Source: Chryseobacterium luquanense (GTDB lineage: Bacteria; Bacteroidota; Bacteroidia; Flavobacteriales; Weeksellaceae). Taken from it: a DNA stretch of 64,000 nt. The notes under the pieces are model-generated. The model was given only the letters and a program-made list of their open reading frames with translations. It ran no database searches and was not told the origin of the DNA. The position numbers were made by a program, and so were the translations under genes. The stretch covers positions 1 through 64,000 of the forward strand of contig NZ_JAOVZV010000014.1 in NCBI RefSeq assembly GCF_026460945.1, read 5' to 3'. Shown here in pieces: positions 1-7,332 of the stretch (its first letter is position 1; every line of letters begins with the position of its first letter).

Positions 1-42
1 GGAACTAGCACACGAAGGATTAACTATTGAAAATAACTAATC

Positions 43-510
43 ATGGCTCTTTTATATCCTCCAACCAGTTTCTCTTTTATTGTTAACGGGATTTCGACAA
101 CAGAGGGTATTGACTCCAGATTTCAGTCTATATCTGGTTTATCAACAGAAATTATGACTGAAGAATATGCCGAAGGAGGCGAAAACAGATTTCTTCATCA
201 ACTTCCTTTGAGACCAAAATATGATAATTTAGTTCTTAAGCGTGGTTTAATTGTAAGTTCAGGATTGATAAGCTGGTGCAGAAATGCCATGGAAAACTTC
301 GAGTTTGAACCCAGAGATCTGATCATTACTCTTTCAGGAGGGTTACAATCTACAGCACCTTTAATGGTTTGGAATGTAGTTGGGGCATACCCTGTCAAAT
401 GGAACGTTTCAGAATTCAACGCAGAAGAAAGCAAACTTGCTATTGAAACAATAGAACTGAAATATAGATATTTCACAATACCTTCATCGTTAGCAAGCTT
501 AGGCTTGTAA
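43..510 (+). CDS. eCIS inner tube protein (Afp1/Afp5, gp19-like)
   Basis: This 155-residue protein reads as a gp19-family tube protein, the subunit that stacks into the inner tube of contractile injection systems. The N-terminus (YPPTSFSFIVNG) followed by a 'F.SISGLSTEI..EEYAEGGENRF' type segment is characteristic of Afp1/Afp5-like tubes, and the length matches the family. The next genes are the adaptor, spike and tip, so it corresponds best to the Afp5 position, with sheath genes expected upstream of the window. A structured intergenic region separates it from the baseplate genes, as expected if the tube is made in large excess. The family assignment is firm; whether it is the main tube or the baseplate-proximal ring cannot be decided here. 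Confidence 0.88.
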   Translation: MALLYPPTSFSFIVNGISTTEGIDSRFQSISGLSTEIMTEEYAEGGENRFLHQLPLRPKYDNLVLKRGLIVSSGLISWCRNAMENFEFEPRDLIITLSGGLQSTAPLMVWNVVGAYPVKWNVSEFNAEESKLAIETIELKYRYFTIPSSLASLGL

Positions 511-521
511 TTTCTAAATCT

Positions 522-634
522 AATCTAAGCACCTGAAAGTGTGTTAGTTTTCGGATAACATTCAGCAAAAATTTTCAGATAAAAAAAAGATTGGTCTATA
601 ACAAGACTGAACGCACTCTTTATGTGCTTAGATT
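522..634 (+). terminator. Long stem-loop between tube and baseplate genes
   Basis: An 11-base arm (AATCTAAGCAC) pairs perfectly with GTGCTTAGATT about 90 bases downstream, and an inner GTGTGTT can pair with AACGCAC. The closing arm runs straight into a T-rich stretch. It may be a partial terminator or an RNA-processing element that lets the tube gene be expressed above the downstream baseplate genes. The pairing is seen; the function is inferred. Confidence 0.5.
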
Positions 635-707
635 TTTTAAAATAAATATGTTAAATCATTGGTTATTAGTGTTTTGAATATTAATAATTGATTAAAAAAC
701 AAACGAA

Positions 708-869
708 ATGCCAATAGAAATAAAAGAGCTTCACATTAAAATAAATGTGGACGAAAAAGCAACAGTAACGACAACTGCGACATCAATTGATGAAGCAAAA
801 ATTATGCGGGCAGTGAGTGAAAGTGTAGAGCAGGTAGTAAATATTGAACAACGTAAAAAAGAGAGATAA
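708..869 (+). CDS. DUF5908 family small eCIS protein
   Basis: This 53-residue reading frame starts MPIEIKELHIKINV, which I recognise as the start of the DUF5908 family. That family accompanies phage-tail-like clusters of Bacteroidota between the tube and the LysM adaptor. It is a small charged protein without membrane segment or signal peptide. Its TAA overlaps the ATG of the next gene (TAATG), so the two are translationally coupled. The position equals that of afp6 in Serratia Afp, but similarity to Afp6 is not claimed. The function is unknown, and a structural or assembly role near the baseplate is inferred from position. Confidence 0.75.
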   Translation: MPIEIKELHIKINVDEKATVTTTATSIDEAKIMRAVSESVEQVVNIEQRKKER

Positions 870-1558
870 TGAATAAGGTGAAAATAACGGCAAAAGAAGA
901 TTCCGCAAAAATTTTTAAAGCACCCATAAATCCTTCAAAGTATTCATTAGCCTTTAAAAATGAATATAATGCTGAGAAAGCTTCTGGAAGTATTTTGGAT
1001 AATCTTAAATATGAAAGTACTCAATCTCCGGAATTAGATCTTGAGTTTTTATTAGATGGAACAGGAGTGACTCAAAAGAATTCGGGTAATAAATTGATCA
1101 ATAAAATCTTAAAAACTGATCCTTTAAAAAAAGAATCAGTTAGTGAACAACTCAAAATTTTTTTAAATACAACAGGAACTTATAATGGAACGATACACAA
1201 GCCACACATTGTTAAAATATCTTGGGGAACACTAAATTTTGAAGGAGTTTTATTGGATTTAGTAGTGGACTATTCTCTCTTTTCAGAAAATGGTGCTCCT
1301 CTTAGAGCAATATTAAAAGCAAAATTCAGAGGAACTGTTACACAAATAGAAGAAGCATTAATAAAAAATAATAGTTCACCAGATCTTACTCATAAAAGAA
1401 CAGTACAAGATGGAGATACATTGCCTTTAATGACCGAAAGAATCTACGGAGATTCCAAATACTATTTAGAGGTCGCTAAAGCAAATGGTCTTATCAATTT
1501 CAGACAGTTAAAACCGGGAACTGAGCTCTACTTTCCACCTATAGAAAAAGTTTCATAA
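869..1558 (+). CDS. LysM-containing tube/baseplate adaptor (Afp7-like)
   Basis: The 229-residue protein has an N-terminal domain of about 170 residues typical of CIS tube-adaptor proteins (T4 gp53 / Afp7 type). A LysM module follows from about residue 175 (TVQDGDTLPLMTERIYGD...NGL...LKPGTELYFPP). In contractile tails this protein joins the first tube ring to the spike hub. In this family LysM is used for assembly rather than for secreted peptidoglycan binding, and there is no signal peptide. The gene starts inside the stop codon of the DUF5908 gene and ends one base before the spike gene, so the three form a tight operon. Confidence 0.82.
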   Translation: MNKVKITAKEDSAKIFKAPINPSKYSLAFKNEYNAEKASGSILDNLKYESTQSPELDLEFLLDGTGVTQKNSGNKLINKILKTDPLKKESVSEQLKIFLNTTGTYNGTIHKPHIVKISWGTLNFEGVLLDLVVDYSLFSENGAPLRAILKAKFRGTVTQIEEALIKNNSSPDLTHKRTVQDGDTLPLMTERIYGDSKYYLEVAKANGLINFRQLKPGTELYFPPIEKVS

Positions 1559-1559
1559 T

Positions 1560-3305
1560 ATGAATAATAGCGGTTATATAAAAACAGCAAAAAATCCAGA
1601 CTTAATAACTTTTAAAGTGATGTCCGGAGGTACAGAATTGCCTGGTAAATACGGTGTGAAGAGCATTCTTGTGGAAAAAGAAGTCAACAGAATTCCTTAT
1701 GCCCGCATTGTTATTTTAGATGGAAGTGTACCGGAACAGGATTTCAAGCTTAGTAACGAAGAACTGTTAATTCCCGGAAAAGAAATCGAAATTACAGCAG
1801 GATATCATTCTGAAGAAGAAACCATTTTCAAAGGAGTTGTTGTAAAGCATAATATAAAAGTCAGAAGCGGCTCTTCTTATCTCATCATCGAATGCAGGGA
1901 TAAGGCTGTGAAAATGACTTTAGGAAGAAAAAGTAAATATTTCTACGACAGTAAAGACAGCGATATCATCGAAGAATTGATTGGTAATAGCGGTGCAACT
2001 GCCGATGTAGAAGCTACTTCAAATTCCCATAAAGAATTGGTTCAATACCAATCTTCAGATTGGGATTTTATGTTAACCAGAGCACAGGCAAATGGTAAAT
2101 TATGTTTTGTTGAAGATGGAACTATTAAAGTTGCTAAACCTGATTTTAATGCAAAAGAAGTAGAAACAGTAGTCTACGGGTCATCTGTACATGAATTTGA
2201 CGGAGAAATTGACGCCAGAGATCAATTCAATAAAATTACAGCCAAAACCTGGAGTTACACCGATCAGGAACTGACTGAAGTTGAAGCCCAGGATCCGGCA
2301 ATTAATCTCAATGGAAATCTTTCATCGGGGGATTTGGCAAAAGTTTTCGGAATTGAAGATCTGCAACTTAAACACGGTGGAAATCTTACTCAAAACGAAC
2401 TACAAGATTGGAGTGATGCTAAAGCAACTTTCCAACAATTAGCAAAAACAAGAGGAAGAGTAAAATTCCAGGGAATTCCATCTGTGAAACCAGGAGTTTC
2501 ATTAACACTACAAGGAGTCGGAAACCGATTTAACGGAAAGATTTACATTACAGGCGTTCGTCACGAAATAGCCGATGGAAATTGGCTGGTTGATGCCCAG
2601 TTCGGACTTTCTCCAACATGGTTTTCAGAAACGTATGATGTAAGTGAAATGCCGGGTTCAGGAATTATGCCTTCTATAAGCGGATTACACATTGGTGTTG
2701 TTTCACAATTAGAATCTGATCCGGATGGCGAAGACAGAATTTTGGTACAAATCCCCATCATCAATAACGAAGAGGAAGGAATTTGGGCAAGAGTTGCTAC
2801 GCTTGATGCAGGAGAAAACAGAGGATCATTTTTCAGACCTGAAATCGGAGATGAAGTCATCATCGGATTCATTAACGACGATCCCAATGATGCAGTGGTG
2901 CTTGGAATGTTAAATAGCAGTACAAAACCGGCTCCCATTGTAGCTTCTGACGATAATCATGAAAAAGGATTTGTCACCCGAAGCGAAATGAAAATGATTT
3001 TTAATGACGATAAAATTTCATACACACTTGAAACTCCAAAAGGGAAAAAAGTGATTTTGGATGAAGATGCAGACATCATTAAGATTGAAGATGAACATTC
3101 TAATATTCTTACGCTTAATAAAGACGGAATCAGTATCGAAAGCGGGAAAAACATCAAGATCAAGGCAAAAGGTGACATCACCATGGAAGGAACCAATATC
3201 AATGTAAAAGCATCTGCACAGTTCAAAGCTGAAGGAAGTTCTGGTTCTGAACTTAAATCTGGAGCAGTAACCGTAGTAAAGGGATCTCAAGTAAAAATTA
3301 ATTAA
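1560..3305 (+). CDS. VgrG-like spike protein (Afp8-like)
   Basis: At 581 residues this is the central spike hub. The first 350 or so residues resemble the gp27-like phage late control D / VgrG fold. They are followed by an OB-fold gp5-like domain (QLESDPDGEDRILVQIP, WARVATLDAG..RGSFFRPEIGDEVIIGF, DPNDAVVLGML). The C-terminus is a repetitive beta-prism (LNKDGISIESGKNIKIKAKGDI) typical of spike needles. The spike is the membrane-piercing tip to which the PAAR protein directly downstream binds. The order adaptor-spike-PAAR-gp25 agrees with other eCIS clusters, with PAAR and gp25 swapped relative to Afp. No extra toxin domain is fused. Confidence 0.9.
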   Translation: MNNSGYIKTAKNPDLITFKVMSGGTELPGKYGVKSILVEKEVNRIPYARIVILDGSVPEQDFKLSNEELLIPGKEIEITAGYHSEEETIFKGVVVKHNIKVRSGSSYLIIECRDKAVKMTLGRKSKYFYDSKDSDIIEELIGNSGATADVEATSNSHKELVQYQSSDWDFMLTRAQANGKLCFVEDGTIKVAKPDFNAKEVETVVYGSSVHEFDGEIDARDQFNKITAKTWSYTDQELTEVEAQDPAINLNGNLSSGDLAKVFGIEDLQLKHGGNLTQNELQDWSDAKATFQQLAKTRGRVKFQGIPSVKPGVSLTLQGVGNRFNGKIYITGVRHEIADGNWLVDAQFGLSPTWFSETYDVSEMPGSGIMPSISGLHIGVVSQLESDPDGEDRILVQIPIINNEEEGIWARVATLDAGENRGSFFRPEIGDEVIIGFINDDPNDAVVLGMLNSSTKPAPIVASDDNHEKGFVTRSEMKMIFNDDKISYTLETPKGKKVILDEDADIIKIEDEHSNILTLNKDGISIESGKNIKIKAKGDITMEGTNINVKASAQFKAEGSSGSELKSGAVTVVKGSQVKIN

Positions 3306-3307
3306 TC

Positions 3308-3595
3308 ATGAAACCGGCAGCAAGAATTACAGATATGCATACCTGTCCAATGGTGACGGGAACTGTTCCGCACGTTGGTGGCCCTATCATTCCGGCAGGA
3401 GAACCAACTGTATTGATTGGTGGAAAACCAGCCGCACGAGTAGGAGACAAAGCAGTATGTACAGGTCCGCCAGATACGATTGCATCAGGATCTTCAAGTG
3501 TAATGATCGGTGGAAAACCAGCCGCAAGAATGGGAGATTCTACAGCTCATGGAGGCGTAATAAGTGCTGGTGAAGCTACTGTTTTAATAGGATGA
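3308..3595 (+). CDS. PAAR spike-tip protein (Afp10-like)
   Basis: The 95-residue protein consists of PAAR repeats: 'IGGKPAARVGD' and 'IGGKPAARMGD' occur 40 residues apart and the N-terminus reads 'KPAARITDMHTCP'. Conserved His and Cys residues (H11, C13, H22, the Cys of CTGPPD and the His of TAHGG) can bind the metal ion that sharpens the spike tip. It starts two bases after the spike stop codon. It is a minimal PAAR protein without N- or C-terminal toxin extension, so cargo is not delivered as a PAAR fusion here. Confidence 0.9.
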   Translation: MKPAARITDMHTCPMVTGTVPHVGGPIIPAGEPTVLIGGKPAARVGDKAVCTGPPDTIASGSSSVMIGGKPAARMGDSTAHGGVISAGEATVLIG

Positions 3596-3753
3596 TGATA
3601 TTAAAGATAGGTTCTGATACAATCATGAACCACTATTTAGATGTTATCTGATTAAAAATAAAATGTAAAACATCCATAACAAAACAGTTAGAAAAACTAA
3701 AACTCTATGTTACAGATGCAAGATGCTATAACTAAATATAATACAAATAACGT

Positions 3754-4164
3754 ATGAAAATAAATACAGATTTTTTAGGAATAGGCTGGAGTTTTCCGCC
3801 TGAGTTTAATCAAACTGAAGGAAAACTGGCAATGACCACCGATGTGGAAGATATCAACAATAGTCTTATGATTCTGTTGTCAACGCGTCCGGGTGAACGT
3901 GTAATGTTCCCTAATTACGGATGTGACCTGCAGGAAATGCTTTTTAAACCTCTGGACTTGACGCTTATTACTCAAATGAAAGGAATTGTAGAGCGTGCTA
4001 TACTATACCATGAGCCCAGAATAAACATTTTAAGTATTGAAATTGACACTCAGGATGAACTTGAAGGGGAAGTTTTAATCACAGTTGATTACGAAGTAAG
4101 AAATACGAATACTAGAAGCAATATGGTTTTTCCTTTCTATAAAGGTGAAGCTACTGAAATATAA
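3754..4164 (+). CDS. gp25-like baseplate protein (Afp9-like)
   Basis: This 136-residue protein has the GPW/gp25 family signature: 'DVEDINNSLMILLSTRPGERVMFPNYGC' followed by 'EML..PLD......I...V..AI..YEPRI'. In contractile tails gp25 nucleates the sheath at the baseplate. About 160 bases separate it from the PAAR gene, and that gap shows no clear promoter. It precedes the gp47/baseplate-J gene, the conserved order in eCIS and T6SS-related clusters. Confidence 0.88.
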   Translation: MKINTDFLGIGWSFPPEFNQTEGKLAMTTDVEDINNSLMILLSTRPGERVMFPNYGCDLQEMLFKPLDLTLITQMKGIVERAILYHEPRINILSIEIDTQDELEGEVLITVDYEVRNTNTRSNMVFPFYKGEATEI

Positions 4165-4251
4165 TGGATTACGGGATGTCTGTAGCCTTTTTGAATACGA
4201 CCAACATTACAATAAGTATTGCATCTGACCATAGAAGATAAATATAAACAA

Positions 4252-7200
4252 ATGAAAAAAACAGATACATTTTCACATTACCGTGAAGGAAAATCACAAA
4301 TGCAGCGCTTTTTAGCAGAATTAGATCCGGGCAATCTTGAATTACACGATTTTGATTTGTTTGATTGGCTGTTATTCGCAAACAATTTTGCTCAGCGTGT
4401 AAATTATTTTGATAAAAGTGATCATACAAAACCACAAGGAAACTGGGGAAACTTTTTCTTGGGAGATGATACTGGTAATGCTGTTCCAAGAAGAGAAAGC
4501 GTTGAGTATAAAAGTATGAAAAAAGAGGTTACAGAGCTTATGTCCCAGTTTGAACAGGACAGCAACCTGACCCCTCATTTAACGTTATTTGTCTGCTTTT
4601 TAAAATTATTGGATTTCTCAAAAAAAGCCTTCAATAATTTAACAAAAAGACATTTGGATTTCTATTATAATGAAATCCTTCAGATTAAAAAAAACGATGC
4701 CAAAGCAGACAAAGCCTATGTGATTTTTGAATTGGCAAAAAAAGCGCTTCAGGGAAAAATTCCAAGTGGAACATTGCTGGATGGCGATAAAGATGCGAAC
4801 GGAAAAAAACGTGTTTACAAAACTGATGACGAACTTATTGCAAACCAGGCAAAAGTAGTTGAAATTAAAAGTTTCTTAAACGACGTTGAAAAAAGAGAGC
4901 TGAAAATGGCTCCGATAGCAAACTCTGCCGATGGCTTAGGTAATAAATTACCGGAAGAAAGCAACTATTGGTGGCCGTTTGGATATAATTCAGATGAAAC
5001 AATCTCAGAAAAAAAATCTGTTTACAAAGAACTTCCAAATGCTAAACTGGGCTTTTCAGTAGCGTCTTCATTATTTGATTTAAAAGAAGGCGAAAGAACA
5101 GTCACTCTTACAATAGATTTTAATAAAAATTCAACTCAAAAATTACAAAATATTCCAACAGAAGATATTAAAAATAATATCAAAGTGTTTTGTAGTGGTG
5201 AGAAAGAGTGGCTATCAGACATTGTTTTAGAATGTGAAAGAAATGACGGAAACCAGCTGGTACTTTCTTTTACATTACCTAAAAGTTTTCCTGCCGTTGT
5301 AAAATACAACAAGGATGTTTTGTTAGAAACATTTCAGACTGATTTTCCTGTAGTAAGATTTATGATCGAAGGAGAGAAATACTACGATATCTATGAAGCT
5401 CTTTCAGAAAAACTAATAAAAAATATAGAAGTAGCGGTTGATGTAAAAGGTGTAAAATCGATCGGGATTGAAAATGATAATGGAGTACTAAATTCAGAAA
5501 AACCTTATTATCCATTCACTGCGCAGCCTGTTAAAGGATCTAATTTTTATATTAAGTGTCCTGAATTGTTTTCCAAAAAATGGAAAACCGCAGACATTAC
5601 AATCAATTGGAAAAATACTCCGGATTCTATAAAGGATCTGTACAACGGTTACATCATTAAACCGAACCAAAACATCAGTCTGACCGATTTTCAGACATTG
5701 GAAAATCCATCAGTTGTAGGTTCAGATTCTTATTTTAAAGCAAGTACGGCACTTTTAGATAAAGAAGTATGGTATACAAAAGCGGATGATTTTGATTTGT
5801 TTGAAAAAACAGATAAAGGCTACAGAACCCGGTTTGCCATCAGTAATGCAAGCAATACATCAGGAACAAGTGAGTCGATCCGGTTAACAGTGAACCAGTC
5901 GTCATTACAGGATGTATATCCGAAATTATATACATTGGCGTTATCCAGTGATCAAAAATATAAAAAACTGATTCCGAATGAGCCTTATATTCCTTTTGCT
6001 GAAGATATCGAGCTGAATTACAGTGCAAAGGAAAATGCCTATTCATATTTAAGAAAAGATGAAGAAGGTGTAGCATCAAAAGGTGAAGGAATACAGTTGT
6101 ATCATGAAGATGCATTCGGACAATACGAAAAAGAAGTTGAAACGAAGAATATTGTACCGGTACATCAGAATGGGGGCGAGTTATATATCGGTCTGGAAGC
6201 AACGCCACAAACAACAGTTTCATTATTGATCCAAATGCTCGAGGGAAGCGAAAATCCTTTAGTTGAAACTTTTAAAGAAAAAGAATTCATAGAATGGGAT
6301 ATACTTTCGAAGAATACCTGGATGAGTTTATCGGATTATATGTTACAAAATGATCCCAGAAAATTCATGGAATCGGGTATTGTAAAGTTTAAAATTCCTG
6401 AAGATATCAACACCAATCACACAAGATTTACCGACGGATTGGTCTGGATCAGAGCAAAATCAAGGAGAGACTATGATGCTGTGTGTAAAATTCAGGGAAT
6501 CTACACGCAGGCTGTTTTGGCAACGTTCCAGAATCAAAACAATGATCTGTCTCATCTGAATAACGGATTAGAAGCCAATACAATTTCTAAACTGATCACA
6601 AGAGTTCCTCAGGTAAAATCGGTGAGTCAGCCTTACAATTCGTTTGACGGTAAATACAAAGAAACGGATGTTGAATTTTACAGACGGGTTAGTGAAAGAT
6701 TAAGACACAAAAACAGAGCAATTACACAATGGGATTACGAAAATTTGGTGTTACAGGAATTTCCGGAAGTCTTTAAGGTGAAATGTCTGAATCATACTTC
6801 TGAAAATTCATATATGGCTCCCGGATTTGTAACCTTGATGGTCGTGCCAAATATCAGAAATAAAAATGCTTTTGATGTTTACCAGCCGAGAGTAAGCAGA
6901 GCCAGCCTGAGTAAAATTCAGAATTACGTCAATGAATTAAATACGATGCATGTAACTGCACAAGTGGTTAATCCTAATTACAAAGAAGCAAAAGTAGAAA
7001 CAAGTGTGAAATTCTATGAAAAGTATGACGAAACATTCTATATCAAACAATTAGACGAAGATATTAAAAAATACATATCGCCTTGGGCATTTACAGAAGC
7101 TAAAGATATTGATTTTAATATAAAACTGAATGTGAATCAGCTTATTAACTACTTGGAGCAGTTGTATTATGTTGATTATATCGGCGGAGTAAAGATATTG

Positions 7201-7308
7201 GTAAACGATGTCTTACAAAAACAGTCGCTGATTGAAGTAGATCCAAAGTCAATTTTGGTATCGGCTAAACAGCATAAAGTCACTATTGCAGAACAGGTAT
7301 GTATTTAA
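4252..7308 (+). CDS. Baseplate J / gp47-like protein (Afp11-like)
   Basis: This large baseplate protein is about 1018 residues long from the ATG chosen here. A TTG 33 bases upstream is also in frame, but the ATG start gives a more normal N-terminus (MKKTDTFSHYREGKSQM). The C-terminal third carries the baseplate-J pattern, with 'KYKETDVEFYRRVSERLRHKNRAITQWDYENLVLQEFPEVFKVKCLNH' near residues 800-850 and 'GFVTLMVVPN' after it. The N-terminal two thirds are typical of the enlarged Afp11 proteins. It forms the wedge that connects hub and sheath and is followed 25 bases later by its Afp12-like partner. Confidence 0.83.
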   Translation: MKKTDTFSHYREGKSQMQRFLAELDPGNLELHDFDLFDWLLFANNFAQRVNYFDKSDHTKPQGNWGNFFLGDDTGNAVPRRESVEYKSMKKEVTELMSQFEQDSNLTPHLTLFVCFLKLLDFSKKAFNNLTKRHLDFYYNEILQIKKNDAKADKAYVIFELAKKALQGKIPSGTLLDGDKDANGKKRVYKTDDELIANQAKVVEIKSFLNDVEKRELKMAPIANSADGLGNKLPEESNYWWPFGYNSDETISEKKSVYKELPNAKLGFSVASSLFDLKEGERTVTLTIDFNKNSTQKLQNIPTEDIKNNIKVFCSGEKEWLSDIVLECERNDGNQLVLSFTLPKSFPAVVKYNKDVLLETFQTDFPVVRFMIEGEKYYDIYEALSEKLIKNIEVAVDVKGVKSIGIENDNGVLNSEKPYYPFTAQPVKGSNFYIKCPELFSKKWKTADITINWKNTPDSIKDLYNGYIIKPNQNISLTDFQTLENPSVVGSDSYFKASTALLDKEVWYTKADDFDLFEKTDKGYRTRFAISNASNTSGTSESIRLTVNQSSLQDVYPKLYTLALSSDQKYKKLIPNEPYIPFAEDIELNYSAKENAYSYLRKDEEGVASKGEGIQLYHEDAFGQYEKEVETKNIVPVHQNGGELYIGLEATPQTTVSLLIQMLEGSENPLVETFKEKEFIEWDILSKNTWMSLSDYMLQNDPRKFMESGIVKFKIPEDINTNHTRFTDGLVWIRAKSRRDYDAVCKIQGIYTQAVLATFQNQNNDLSHLNNGLEANTISKLITRVPQVKSVSQPYNSFDGKYKETDVEFYRRVSERLRHKNRAITQWDYENLVLQEFPEVFKVKCLNHTSENSYMAPGFVTLMVVPNIRNKNAFDVYQPRVSRASLSKIQNYVNELNTMHVTAQVVNPNYKEAKVETSVKFYEKYDETFYIKQLDEDIKKYISPWAFTEAKDIDFNIKLNVNQLINYLEQLYYVDYIGGVKILVNDVLQKQSLIEVDPKSILVSAKQHKVTIAEQVCI

Positions 7309-7332
7309 TAAAAAATAAGAGAAAACATCATT

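Noticed and set aside
2561..2938. Antisense frame of 125 codons within the spike gene
   Set aside because: It shadows the VgrG-like reading frame and has no recognisable protein features.
4219..4251. TTG start for the gp47-like gene
   Set aside because: The 11 extra residues (MHLTIEDKYKQ) do not look like the usual family start and an ATG follows; the longer version cannot be fully excluded.
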